A stretch of DNA of 64,000 bases from JAZDFP01 sp043801445 (GCA_043801445.1 JAZDMB010000031.1:18267-82266); one strand, 5' to 3'; shown: positions 26,641 through 36,140, counted from the first letter of the stretch. Translations and numbers: made by a program. The notes: generated by a model not told the origin, from the letters alone.

Positions 26641-28365
26641 TTACTTGCTGATTTTAGTGCTCCTATCTAAATAATTAATCCACTTAACCTCTTTTTTTAT
26701 ATCTTCAAACCATTTCTCAATAAACTTACTCTTTTTATCAGAGGCAATTCTACCTTGAATATCTTTCTGCTCGGCTTCAAATTTAGCAGGGTCCGGTACC
26801 CGTTTTTCCAATAACTGAATGACATAATACAGATTGTTATCCGCAAAAACACCGAATTCGCCTTTTTGCTTCTTGAATAATGAATCTTTCAATTCTTTCC
26901 CGGCCGGTTTAATCAGAATAAGATTATCTTCCGAATTGAAAAATACAGTCCTGGCGATTTTACCGCTTTCCTTTGCCAATGTTTCAAACCATTTTTTTCT
27001 CAATTCATAAGTCAGATTATCATCGTTCTTTTTATCCTTGAGTTCCTCGTTAACCTTATCAGATATATTCTGGACGAGTTTATCAGCGTTTGACTTAGCC
27101 GTCTCGTCGGATTTATACCTGATAAAATCCAAACTAACCTTCTCCTTTAATTGAGCCGTCAGTTTGGGTATATAAGTCCCCTGCTTCTTTAGAAGCCTGA
27201 ATATAAAATGTCCTTTATCCGTTGAAATACTCCGGTTGACCTCTCCTTCCTGTGCCGAGGCTACCTGTTTTGTAAAAAACGATGACTCCCCTACTTCCTT
27301 TTCCAATTCGCTGATATTTTCAAGAGCAACAAATCCTGTTACCTGATAATTAATGTTAAATTCCTTAGCCAGTTCTTTGAAATCAATCGGTTTATCCTGC
27401 AATTCAAGTAACGTAATCTTTCCTTCTGCCTTCGTAATACGCTCTATAGCTTGTTCTTTAGCCGTATCTGCTGATAATTTGTTTATGATGTCATCTTGGG
27501 CTTCCACAAATGACTTAGTCGGATATTCTTTTTCTCTATTTCTGCTATAGTAGTTCTGCATTGATTCATCAGATGGTTTAGACAACTCATTTTGAATCTT
27601 ATCCGCAGCAGCCATGATATATTCAATCTGCACTTTTTGGGGTATTTCATATTTACCGTTATTTTGCTGAAAATACCGGGCTAACTCGTCCTGGCTTTTT
27701 ACTGTGGTCTTATCCAGATAATACTCCGGGTCAAAAGCCAGCCACTGAATTTTAATCTCTTCAGCCTTGGATAAAAAATCATCATATGCCTCTTTGGTAT
27801 TAGCCGAAATAGATGCCGTAACCATATTACGATATTTATTTATTTTCATGAATTCGCCGACAACCTCTTCGAAAAGTATCTCTGAAACACGCCAATTATT
27901 TAATGTCCAGACATATTTTTCATAAGAAAATCCTTCCTCTTTGTTGCCGAATAGAGGCAGCGTTTTGATAAAATCCCTGATTTCGCTCGGTGTTACGGTC
28001 ATACCCGACTGATCAGCTAAAGCATCCAGCATCAATACCAGCCAGGCTAGGTTATCAAAATACGTCTCTTTCTGCTTTTGGTAAAGTTCTATATCGGTCA
28101 TATCAAAAGGAGGCTGGAAAGTAAGATAGAAAGAATTATTGTTAAAATGAGCCAGCAAGCATTCGGTCCAGATTATACAGTGCTGCCGTCGGTTTTGGAA
28201 TTCTTGTATCGTTATTCTCTTACCCCTAATCTCGCCGGCCATGTTCTCTTTACTCTTAGAATTGAAAATTGACGACATTTCCGAGGTGATACCAAATGTC
28301 AATGCGGTAAAAATTACCAATCCAAACAGAATCTTCTTTTCGTGTTTTTGAAATGTTCTTAACAT
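26641..28365 (-). CDS. SurA/PpiD-like membrane-anchored chaperone or prolyl isomerase
   Basis: 574 residues. An N-terminal anchor (about 11-31) is followed by a SurA-N-like helical domain with ENMAGEIRGKRITIQEFQNR and a long Lys/Glu-rich region. A parvulin-like part is recognisable around FVALENISELEKEVGESSFFTKQVASAQEGEVNRSISTDKGHFIFRLL (about 343-393), and a second PPIC-like remnant toward the end (FGVFADNNLYYVIQLLEKR). It would assist folding of exported proteins. It is the last gene of a leftward operon after enolase and scpB (5 bp gap to scpB). Confidence 0.75.
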   Translation of the reverse strand: MLRTFQKHEKKILFGLVIFTALTFGITSEMSSIFNSKSKENMAGEIRGKRITIQEFQNRRQHCIIWTECLLAHFNNNSFYLTFQPPFDMTDIELYQKQKETYFDNLAWLVLMLDALADQSGMTVTPSEIRDFIKTLPLFGNKEEGFSYEKYVWTLNNWRVSEILFEEVVGEFMKINKYRNMVTASISANTKEAYDDFLSKAEEIKIQWLAFDPEYYLDKTTVKSQDELARYFQQNNGKYEIPQKVQIEYIMAAADKIQNELSKPSDESMQNYYSRNREKEYPTKSFVEAQDDIINKLSADTAKEQAIERITKAEGKITLLELQDKPIDFKELAKEFNINYQVTGFVALENISELEKEVGESSFFTKQVASAQEGEVNRSISTDKGHFIFRLLKKQGTYIPKLTAQLKEKVSLDFIRYKSDETAKSNADKLVQNISDKVNEELKDKKNDDNLTYELRKKWFETLAKESGKIARTVFFNSEDNLILIKPAGKELKDSLFKKQKGEFGVFADNNLYYVIQLLEKRVPDPAKFEAEQKDIQGRIASDKKSKFIEKWFEDIKKEVKWINYLDRSTKISK

Positions 28366-28369
28366 AATT

Positions 28370-28894
28370 TTATTTTACCTCTTCTATTTTAGGTAAGTCG
28401 TTAATTGATGATAATCCTAAAACTTCTAGAAAGTTATTAGTCGTGCCGTAAAGTATGGGCCGGCCCAATGATTCCCCGCGTCCGGCAATCCGGACCAGTT
28501 TCTTGTCCATCAACCCGCGGATAATCGCGCTGGAATCCACGCCTCTGATAGAATCTATCTCAGCCCTCATTATCGGCTGTTTATATGCAATAATTGACAG
28601 CGTTTCCAAAGCCGCATTGGATATAACTCCATCGTTCCGGCTCTCGTGTAACTTTACCAGATACGGATGATATTCTGGAATAGTCCTTATTTGGAAACCG
28701 CCGGCAACTTCGTTAATAGTAAACGAATGACTATTTGTCTTATATATGCCATTCAATTCGTCAATACACTGTTTAACCTGAGCCGGAGAAATATTATCTC
28801 CGATGATATCCTTTATCCGGTTAATCGTAAGCGGTTTTTCAGATGAGAATAATAACGACTCTACGATGAATTTAAGATTATTCGGTTCGGCCAT
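28370..28894 (-). CDS. scpB: Segregation and condensation protein ScpB
   Basis: 174 residues with two winged helices: FIVESLLFSSEKPLTINRIKDIIG at the N-terminus and ALETLSIIAYKQPIMRAEIDSIRGVDSSAIIRGLMDKKLV (about 94-133), the family signature, followed by GRPILYGTT. It forms the SMC-ScpA-ScpB complex that compacts and segregates chromosomes. scpA is not next to it; instead it sits between enolase and the chaperone gene. Confidence 0.95.
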   Translation of the reverse strand: MAEPNNLKFIVESLLFSSEKPLTINRIKDIIGDNISPAQVKQCIDELNGIYKTNSHSFTINEVAGGFQIRTIPEYHPYLVKLHESRNDGVISNAALETLSIIAYKQPIMRAEIDSIRGVDSSAIIRGLMDKKLVRIAGRGESLGRPILYGTTNNFLEVLGLSSINDLPKIEEVK

Positions 28895-28909
28895 TTTATT
28901 TATTATATA

Positions 28910-30205
28910 TTATCTGTGTCCATCTGTGTTAATCTGTGGTTGCATTTTATGTAATTTCGCTTCTTTACCTAACAAAGATTCTATTCTCAGTAATTGATTA
29001 TATTTAGCCACCCGGTCGGTGCGCGAGGCAGAACCGGTCTTAATCATACCGGCATTAGTCGCCACTGCCAAATCGGCAATGAAAGTGTCCTCGGTCTCGC
29101 CTGAACGATGCGAAACCATAAACGTATAATTATTCTTCTTTGCAAGATTGATGGTATTTAATGTCTCGGTCAACGTACCGATTTGATTCAGCTTTATCAG
29201 AATAGAATTTGCCACGCCTTCCTTTATCCCCCGTTTTAATCTGGTGGGATTGGTAACAAAAACATCATCGCCCACAATTTGTATTTTCTTGCCGAGTGTT
29301 TGGGTCAGCAAGGCCCAGCCGCTCCAGTCATCCTGTGCCATACCGTCTTCAATGGATATTATCGGATATTGCCCGACCCAGTTCCTGTATAAATCAACCA
29401 TCTGTTCGGATGAATAGACCTGCTTGGAAGACTTTTTGAATACATAGGAATTATTCTCGAAAAATTCGCTGGCAGCACTGTCAATTGCTAAAGCCACATC
29501 ACTACCTGCCTTGTATCCTGCCTGTTCTATGGCTTTCAAAATGACCTCAAATGCCTCTTCGTTGGATTTCAGGTTCGGCGCAAAACCGCCCTCATCGCCC
29601 ACCGAGGTGGAATAACCCATACCTTTAAGAACCTTCTTAAGATTATGAAAAACCTCTACGCCCATCCGCAATGCCTCTGAGAAAGTCTGGGCGCCGTGCG
29701 GCACAATCATAAATTCCTGGATATCCAGACTGCTATCGGCATGGGCGCCGCCATTAACTATATTCATAAATGGAACGGGCAGAGTCTTGGCATCCGGACC
29801 GCCCAGATACAAATAAAGCGGCGCCTTCTTGCCATTAGCCGCTGCACGGGCGCAAGCCATCGAAACCGCTACCATAGCATTTGCGCCTAATTTACTTTTA
29901 TTGGCAGTCCCATCAAGTTCGATTAATAAATTATCAACCGCCTTTTGTTTGGTAATTGATTTTCCGAGCAGCGCCGGAGCGATAATATCATTAATATTAG
30001 ACACGGCTTTGGTCACACCTTTGCCCAGATACCGTTTGGGGTCGGCATCGCGTAATTCCAATGCCTCGTGCTCGCCGGTAGAAGCGCCGGACGGCGCTGC
30101 GGCTCTGCCTAAAACACCATTCGTCAAAAGAACATCCGCCTCTACTGTAGGATTACCCCTGGAATCCAATATTTCACGACCGACAACACATTCTATTTTA
30201 CTCAT
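28910..30205 (-). CDS. eno: Enolase with repeat-derived C-terminal tail
   Basis: The start is set at the ATG at 30205 (MSKIECVVGREILDSRG); the frame is open eight codons further but that text is outside the family. 431 residues. Motifs: RGNPTVEADV, SVGDEGGFAPNLKSNEEAFEVI (catalytic Glu), SIEDGMAQDDWSGW, ILIKLNQIGTLTET and the signature MVSHRSGETEDTFIADLAVA. It interconverts 2-phosphoglycerate and phosphoenolpyruvate. The final QPQINTDGHR residues are the translated ACAGATTAACACAGATGGAC repeat at about 28913-28943, so the end of this core enzyme has been extended by a dispersed repeat. Confidence 0.96.
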   Translation of the reverse strand: MSKIECVVGREILDSRGNPTVEADVLLTNGVLGRAAAPSGASTGEHEALELRDADPKRYLGKGVTKAVSNINDIIAPALLGKSITKQKAVDNLLIELDGTANKSKLGANAMVAVSMACARAAANGKKAPLYLYLGGPDAKTLPVPFMNIVNGGAHADSSLDIQEFMIVPHGAQTFSEALRMGVEVFHNLKKVLKGMGYSTSVGDEGGFAPNLKSNEEAFEVILKAIEQAGYKAGSDVALAIDSAASEFFENNSYVFKKSSKQVYSSEQMVDLYRNWVGQYPIISIEDGMAQDDWSGWALLTQTLGKKIQIVGDDVFVTNPTRLKRGIKEGVANSILIKLNQIGTLTETLNTINLAKKNNYTFMVSHRSGETEDTFIADLAVATNAGMIKTGSASRTDRVAKYNQLLRIESLLGKEAKLHKMQPQINTDGHR

Positions 30206-30214
30206 AATGCAGAT

Positions 30215-30242
30215 ATTACACAATTTATAATAAATAGTTCAA
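30215..30242 (-). promoter_or_regulatory. eno: Predicted sigma70-type promoter of the eno-scpB operon
   Basis: On the minus strand TTGAAC (30242-30237), 16-bp spacer, TGTAAT (30220-30215). The -10 lies only about 10 bp before the ATG at 30205, which would give a very short leader. Confidence 0.35.
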
Positions 30243-30261
30243 GAAAATTATAATAAATTAA

Positions 30262-30373
30262 ATGCGGCAACAAGTTTTGTTAGCTTCACAGCCCGTTAGA
30301 AAGAACACAACTTAGAGATAAAGATAAACATATTAGTCCTCACCCCCAACCGAGAACTTTCTAACGGGGCATG
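30262..30373. repeat. Family A element (copy A6), core inverted relative to A1
   Basis: Left arm ATGCGGCAACAAGTTTT ... CACAGCCCGTTAGAAAG, right arm CTTTCTAACGGGGCATG. The core (TTAGAGATAAAGATAAAC, ATATTAGTC) matches the core of A1 in the same plus-strand orientation while the flanking arms are swapped. Confidence 0.9.
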
Positions 30374-30509
30374 TTGAGAATAATTACCACAAAGAATACA
30401 AAGTTATTAGACATTAGTTATTAGTCATTCTTTAGTGTTAATCTGCCTGCCTACTTAGTGAAATCTGTGGTTAAAATTTTAGGTTAATTCCCGGACTTCT
30501 GCAAGATAG

Positions 30510-30817
30510 AGGTCAAGTAGATGGCGTATAGAGGTCAAGTATGTGTGTTATAAAGGTCAAGTAGATGGCGTATAGAGGTTAAGTATGCGTGTTATAAAGG
30601 TCAAGTAGATGGCGTATAAAGGTCAAGTATGCGTGTTATAAAGGTCAAGTATATGGCGTATAGAGGTCAAGTATGCGTGTTATAAGGGTCAAGTAGATGG
30701 CGTATAGAGGTCGAGTATGCGTGTTATAGAGGTCAAGTATATGGCGTATAAAGGACAAGTATGCGTGTCGTAGAGGTCAAGTATGCGTCAGGTAGAGGGC
30801 GAGTATACGCCTTATAC
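30510..30817. repeat. Tandem array, 14 units of 22 bp in alternating types
   Basis: Fourteen 22-bp units, each starting AGGTCAAGTA. Two unit types alternate: one continues GATGGCGTATAG, the other TGCGTGTTATAA, giving a 44-bp higher-order period that decays in the last units. There are no spacers and no open frame. Total length and copy number equal those of the array at 2315, though the sequence differs. Confidence 0.93.
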
Positions 30818-30941
30818 TCCATATCAGTAACCAAGGTAGTCGGTATCTACTACCCTACCTACCCCCCCCTGTCGTTTTGAAGGAAATCACCTGTTCCAAA
30901 GGCGTGAAAGTAATGGTTTTTAGAGAATTGTTATCATAATA

Positions 30942-31055
30942 CCCTGCCCCGTTAGAAGCGAACACGACCAAAGGAATAATCTTTTGAGTAAGTCTAATTA
31001 CTCGCTATTGGACGCTTCTAACGGGCTGTGAAGCAGCAAAAACTTGCTACTGCAT
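30942..31055. repeat. Family A element (copy A7)
   Basis: GCCCCGTTAGAAGCG and CGCTTCTAACGGGC arms, then TGTGAAGCAGC and the conserved AACTTGCTACTGCAT end. The core differs from those of A1 and A6. Confidence 0.9.
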
Positions 31056-31100
31056 TATAATAAATGAGTTAAGGAAATAGACTGTCCTCCACCCCAAATT

Positions 31101-31625
31101 GTCTGGTGCCTGAAACGAGCCGTTCGTTGCTCTCTACGAACTGGTTGTTGCCCTCTACGAACCGGTCGTTGCCTTCAGTGAACAGTTCCCCGCCCTGAAC
31201 GAAACGTTCTGTGAAGTCAGTGAACCGTTCCCCGCCCTGAATGAACCGTTCATCCCTTGGGATAACTCTTTCACTCCTTAGAGTAACTCTTTCACTCCTT
31301 GGAGTAACCCATTCACTCCTGGGAGTAACTCTTTCACTCCTGGGAGTAACTCTTTCACTCATTAGAGTAACTCTTTCACTCCTAGAAGTGACTCTTTCAC
31401 TCCTTGGAGTAACCCATTCACTCCTGGGAGTAACTCTTTCATTCCTTGGAGCGAACCACTCATTCCTTGGAGCGAACTATTCATTCCTTGGAACGAACCA
31501 CTCATTCCTTGGAGCGAACCGTTCATTCCGTGGAGTGAACCGCTCATTCCTTGGAATGAACCATTCATCCCTCATGACAAACCGTTCATTCTTGGGACTG
31601 AACCGTTCATTCCTTGGAATGAACC
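31101..31625. repeat. Tandem array of about 25 hairpin units of 21 bp
   Basis: Units of exactly 21 bp, the most regular being GTTCATTCCTTGGAATGAAC plus one base, a near-perfect dyad with 9-bp arms. Across units the two arms change together: ATTCC with GGAAT, ACTCC with GGAGT, ATCCC with GGGAT. Because 21 is divisible by three, long frames are open on both strands (heptads such as SLLGVT and SERVTPR), but they have no ribosome binding sites and are read as artefacts. Confidence 0.93.
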
Positions 31626-31713
31626 ATTTATTCCCAAGATATGGCGGGGCGGACTCACTTCTACGAGGAAGTAAAGACAGGGGGGTATGCCTATTTTGGT
31701 AAAATGATGCCTT

Positions 31714-31790
31714 CCCGCCAAAGGCGGGTCTGTCCGCCAGAGGCGGATCTGCCTCAGGCACAGAGGTGCCCCCAAAAGACTGCATCCGAC
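31714..31790. repeat. Family B element, intergenic
   Basis: CCCGCCAAAGGCGGG, a second hairpin CCGCCAGAGGCGGATCTGCC, then TCAGGCACAGAGG and GACTGCATCCGAC. The rest of 31791-31939 is a short hairpin-rich stretch (ACCGGTATTC ... GAATACCGTAAGG) without a gene. Confidence 0.85.
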
Positions 31791-31939
31791 CTATGGCACA
31801 GGGACGCCCGAGATTATCCCTTTCGGGACTCCATAATGGAGTACCGGTATTCTCAATAGAATACCGTAAGGTATCCCCTACCGAAAAACTGGCTTAGATA
31901 GTGGATTACCAAGGACGGTGGGTGTCACTAACCCAATTA

Positions 31940-33115
31940 TTAGGGTATGCTGTCTCCATAACACGGACAGGGAAATTCTAAAGTTATGGGTGGTTTTAAT
32001 TCAAATGCTCCAGAGAAGGTAATGCGGATTTTATAGTCCTTTTCGCCTATAATAGTTGAAAGATGATTCTTAATACCATCAATATCTTTTATGATACTTT
32101 TACAGAATTGGGGATGCACCGAAATATTAATCCAACCGATGAAATGCTTACCTTGTTTAATCGCATCTTTATAACTATTATCAAAACTACCAATGTGCCT
32201 TAAAATATCTATCTTGACCAACGCTGGGATAAATGATTGGCCTTCATCCCAAACATTAGTACCATAACGCACATTAAAAATACTTCCATTATTTGTCGCA
32301 TTCTTAAATGCAATTTTGATTTCATGTTTTTCTTTTGGCTCTCCGACACGATTTTCCCTTAGCAGAAATTCGATTGTTTTAGCATTATCACATTCATAAT
32401 TATCCTCATAAATATCAACATTCAATTCTAAATCACCCACCTGCTTTTTATCCTCGTAATAATATTCAGGAATTATCTTGCTGTAGTGATTTAACAAACT
32501 AATAAGATGCGTATTTAGAAACAAAATCACTTTGTCTCTGAATCTATAACCAATTTCTTTAGCGTCGCTAATGTGTATGCGATTATAATTACGTAAAATA
32601 CTATTTCCCTCGATACACAATAATCCCCTGATTGTATCTTCTATTACTTGATAATTAAAATCCAAACTAAGTTTTGTTTTAACAGATACAATCAGGTTGT
32701 CATTACACAGCCAATCGCCAACAGGACCAATCTTTTCTATTTTCTTAAACTTTTCTTTCTCTAATTCTTTATAAATAAGCATTTCTCCACTTAGAGACTT
32801 TAACTCTCCAGCAATTTTATCTGCGTTTCCCACCTTGTTACTTTTAGAAACCTCTGCAAGAAGTTTTATTAGATTATCTTCTGTAATTACTTTCTCCCAT
32901 TCCATTAAATTGTTATTAATATCTGTTAAATCATTTTCAAATAAACCTAATACTAAAGAACTCGCTAATGGATTGGTAAGATTCTTGACCCATTCTTGTA
33001 ATAGTTTCCCTAAATATTTCTTAACATAAGGCGTATTGCATAAGTTGCTTTCATATAAAAACCAGTTATGTAACTCATTTTCGCTTATAAATCGTATGGG
33101 CATTACATCCATCAT
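31940..33115 (-). CDS. Companion of the type IIG protein, possible nuclease-fold protein
   Basis: 391 residues, no membrane segments, no recognised family. A central stretch (about 105-155), GEMLIYKELEKEKFKKIEKIGPVGDWLCNDNLIVSVKTK split by charged residues, has the Glu ... Gly-Asp ... Val-Lys-Thr-Lys order of a PD-(D/E)xK-like core, but the usual second acid is replaced, so catalysis is doubtful. A beta-rich end (RITFSGAFELKPPITLEFPCPC) follows. Its ATG overlaps the stop of the restriction-modification gene (ATGA), so it is translated with it. It is markedly AT-rich. It could be a nuclease, a specificity helper or a regulator of that system. Confidence 0.7.
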   Translation of the reverse strand: MMDVMPIRFISENELHNWFLYESNLCNTPYVKKYLGKLLQEWVKNLTNPLASSLVLGLFENDLTDINNNLMEWEKVITEDNLIKLLAEVSKSNKVGNADKIAGELKSLSGEMLIYKELEKEKFKKIEKIGPVGDWLCNDNLIVSVKTKLSLDFNYQVIEDTIRGLLCIEGNSILRNYNRIHISDAKEIGYRFRDKVILFLNTHLISLLNHYSKIIPEYYYEDKKQVGDLELNVDIYEDNYECDNAKTIEFLLRENRVGEPKEKHEIKIAFKNATNNGSIFNVRYGTNVWDEGQSFIPALVKIDILRHIGSFDNSYKDAIKQGKHFIGWINISVHPQFCKSIIKDIDGIKNHLSTIIGEKDYKIRITFSGAFELKPPITLEFPCPCYGDSIP

Positions 33116-35976
33116 TTTAATTGCTTTCCTATGATTTCAATTTCTTTGTTTGTAAGTCCATAGAGTTTATAGACCAATTGGTCTATTTCGTTATCGGTCT
33201 GGTCTATCTGCTTCTGGATTTGTTCTTGCTCATTGCCCTTGGCGGTCTGGATTTTCTTGCTTAAATCCAGCATTACATCCACTAACCCCACTATTTTATC
33301 ATGCATTGTCTTTTCTTTAGGGTTACTAAAATCAATGGTGCGGATGGGAAGTTTCGCCACATTAGTGAGCAATACTTTTGCAAATACCTTCCCCTTATTT
33401 TGTGAAATTTGAGAGTGATTAAAGTCCAAGAATTTCGAATTGAGTAAACCAAGAATATATTTAATGCTATAGGATTGATTTTTCATTTGAACGCCGTAAG
33501 AAAGTGAATCATAGTAGTAATTATTTTTCTCATCTAAAACAGCGATAATCTTATCGGATGTTTTCCTTATTAATATCTTTGGGGAAATATAAATCTCTGG
33601 ATCGCGCAAGGCAAAATCAACTCTTTTTTGTGCAGTCATCCCTGGCTTGCTTTTAATATCTTTTAATGTTAACCGATTTTTAAGTGTTTCATCATACAAA
33701 ACAAATATTCCACTCCATTCAATTCGATATCGCTGTAAATCTCTACCAAGCAACATTGGGTAATGTTTTTTTGTAGATTTACCTTGAGATAATAAAACAT
33801 CTCTAACATTACCAGGATTTAAGCCGTTGCTTACTACGCAAATCTCGTTAAGTGGCACACAATTACTTTTTTGTGTTATTTCGGGTGATAGAAATGTAAA
33901 CCCATTAGTCTTTAGTAGGTCACTTTGTTTTGCACGGTGAATTATAGGATTATAATTGTCTTTTTCTCTCATGGTATCAACAATTTTGTATTCAAGCGTA
34001 TTATTTGTATTCTTCTTTGTTTTCTTCACAACAATAATAATGCTATCTCCAACTTCTGCTCCTATAAACACTTTTTCTCGAATCTCTAATATTTGTAAGA
34101 TAGAATAATTAACAAGTAGATATTTCCTTATTTCATTGAAGTAAGTGTTAAAAACTAATGATTTTGGTATGATGTAACTTAATAACCCATCTTGGGCAAG
34201 CGTGCTTAACCCTTTTTCCAAAAATAATGCGTATGTATTCGTCTTATATGCGTTAAACTTATATTGCTCATAATATCTTTTTTCTAGCGGGAAATCAGAA
34301 CCAATTAATACATACGGTGGATTCCCAATCACGACATCAAACCCACCTTCGCTGTTGCTTCGGTGGGCAGGCCCGCCTTTTTTCATAACCTTGCTAAATG
34401 ATAAGTCCCAATTGAATGGTTTCACTTTATACCAGTCATCGCCGAAGAACTTCTTTAGTTCTAATGCGTCGCCGGAAATAAGCGAATTGCCACATTTGAT
34501 ATTGCCATCCAACATCGGCAAAATTGCGTGTCCGGCTACCAAGCCGTGCTCGCCGTCCAGCATCTTTAACATCAGGGATAGTTTGGTCACCTCTACTGCC
34601 TGTTCGTCTAAATCCACGCCATAGATATGGTCAATCAGAATCTGACGCTTTTCGTAGATGTCCAGATACGGTAATTGTTCTTCATCTTCAGGGTGTAATC
34701 TCTTTTGTCCGGCAGTATGTTTGAGTTTGAGTTTCTTTTGCCGGCGGTAGTAGTTTATCATTTCGTCATAAGCCCTGATGAGAAAACTGCCCGAACCGCA
34801 AGCTGGGTCTAAGATTTTTAATTCCTTAATCTTGTTATGGGGTAATTCGGTTAATAATTTGCCGATAGTATTTTTAACGATATAGTCAACGATATATTCG
34901 GGGGTATAATAAACCCCGCCGGCTTTCCTGACCTCCAACTTCATTTCGTATTTGACCTGAGAATCAGTTAACCTGATGGTATCGCCCAGATATTCCTCGT
35001 AGATATTGCCCAAGACCTCTAAGGGAATCACATCAAATTGATAGGGGTTATATGTCCCTTCAATAATCTTCTCCATTACGAGGAAATCAATGGCTAAATC
35101 CTTTTCCCATTCTTGCGGTCTGAATAAATCGCTGTCAAAGTTAATATTGTAACTCTCAAATTCGTTCTTAAGGAAGAGCATTGTATTAGTGCCGACCGTA
35201 TCGGTTCTTTCGTCAAATAGTTCGTTGAGATGGCGGCGGTGAACCAGCCCGCGGTCTTCGCAGGAACGCATAAAGACAATCCGGTCAAGGAGTTTCTGGG
35301 TGATTTCTTTGAGATATAAGGCATCCTTTTCTTTGTCGCCTGAATTGAAGAGTTTAGGATTATTCTTAAAGATGTCTTTGGCTAATATTTCGCGCCAGTG
35401 CTTGAGGTCGGCAAGAATCGCTTTGTCAACCGGCAGTTTTTCCAGTTCTGATTTCTTGAGCAGGAGTTTATCAAGTTCACCATTGAGAGCTGATTCCTTT
35501 GAAAGTAGCCAGAGTTCATCAAAGTAATCAAGGTATTGATCATATTGAACATAAGCCTTTCTTCCTTTAAGCGGATTTTTCAGATTGGGCTTAAGGGTAA
35601 CATCAAAGAGCCATGTCTCATCAAAATTAGTCAGTAAAACGAATGGGACGTTCTTTTTGTTATAACCATATTTCAGCACCTGTTCAACGTGACCCATTAA
35701 ACCGTCTTTGGGTGTCTTGGCTTCTACATATATTTTAATCCTGCCGTCTATTTTCAGGCCATAATCCACCCTGCCCCGTGAAACAGATTCTTCAGGGCTG
35801 ACTTCATTACGGTCGTTGACATCCCAACCCAGCACATCCTTTAGCAAAGGCATTATGAATCCGGTTTTAGTTGCTTCCTCGTTGTAATCATTGATTTTAC
35901 CGGCAGTTGATTCGCTTTGATATTTGGCGATTAACTTGGCAAGATTTTCTCTGGCTTGTTCTTTGGTCAATTTCAT
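33112..35976 (-). CDS. Type IIG-like restriction-modification protein
   Basis: The start is placed at 35976 (MKLTKEQARENLAKLI) because TAGGATG lies upstream; the frame is open to 36222 only through a family B repeat. 954 residues. The N-domain is HsdR-like with VDYGLKIDGRIKIYVEAK (Asp ... Glu-x-Lys nuclease core, about 66-83). A helical linker leads to the N6-adenine methylase with ILDPACGSGSFLIRAYDE (motif I) and VIGNPPYVL (motif IV), and a TaqI-like target-recognition end (about 680-950). Cutting and methylation thus lie on one chain. A helical tail with TAKGNEQEQIQKQIDQTD ends the protein. The C-terminal third is more AT-rich than the methylase part. Confidence 0.88.
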   Translation of the reverse strand: MKLTKEQARENLAKLIAKYQSESTAGKINDYNEEATKTGFIMPLLKDVLGWDVNDRNEVSPEESVSRGRVDYGLKIDGRIKIYVEAKTPKDGLMGHVEQVLKYGYNKKNVPFVLLTNFDETWLFDVTLKPNLKNPLKGRKAYVQYDQYLDYFDELWLLSKESALNGELDKLLLKKSELEKLPVDKAILADLKHWREILAKDIFKNNPKLFNSGDKEKDALYLKEITQKLLDRIVFMRSCEDRGLVHRRHLNELFDERTDTVGTNTMLFLKNEFESYNINFDSDLFRPQEWEKDLAIDFLVMEKIIEGTYNPYQFDVIPLEVLGNIYEEYLGDTIRLTDSQVKYEMKLEVRKAGGVYYTPEYIVDYIVKNTIGKLLTELPHNKIKELKILDPACGSGSFLIRAYDEMINYYRRQKKLKLKHTAGQKRLHPEDEEQLPYLDIYEKRQILIDHIYGVDLDEQAVEVTKLSLMLKMLDGEHGLVAGHAILPMLDGNIKCGNSLISGDALELKKFFGDDWYKVKPFNWDLSFSKVMKKGGPAHRSNSEGGFDVVIGNPPYVLIGSDFPLEKRYYEQYKFNAYKTNTYALFLEKGLSTLAQDGLLSYIIPKSLVFNTYFNEIRKYLLVNYSILQILEIREKVFIGAEVGDSIIIVVKKTKKNTNNTLEYKIVDTMREKDNYNPIIHRAKQSDLLKTNGFTFLSPEITQKSNCVPLNEICVVSNGLNPGNVRDVLLSQGKSTKKHYPMLLGRDLQRYRIEWSGIFVLYDETLKNRLTLKDIKSKPGMTAQKRVDFALRDPEIYISPKILIRKTSDKIIAVLDEKNNYYYDSLSYGVQMKNQSYSIKYILGLLNSKFLDFNHSQISQNKGKVFAKVLLTNVAKLPIRTIDFSNPKEKTMHDKIVGLVDVMLDLSKKIQTAKGNEQEQIQKQIDQTDNEIDQLVYKLYGLTNKEIEIIGKQLK

Positions 35977-36084
35977 AATTATCTTCATCCTACTATTTCC
36001 GCCGGGGTTGTGCAAGGGTTTCAGAAGCGGCGTCCCGATGCTCCGATACGGAACGCTCCGCATCCGAAGGCATCGGAGCGCTTT

Positions 36085-36140
36085 TCCGCCAGAGGCGGAT
36101 CTGCCGAAGGCACAGAGAAGCAAGAGAAGACTGCATCCGA
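36085..36140. repeat. Family B element upstream of the restriction-modification gene
   Basis: TCCGCCAGAGGCGGATCTGCC, then GAAGGCACAGAGAAGCAAG and GACTGCATCCGA. It makes up most of the 242-bp gap between the two minus-strand genes and creates a false N-terminal extension of the type IIG frame. Confidence 0.85.

Noticed and set aside
31241..31702. Long open frames with heptad repeats on both strands over the 21-bp array
   Set aside because: The frames exist only because 21 is divisible by three; there is no ribosome binding site, both strands are open, and the units are drifting hairpins.
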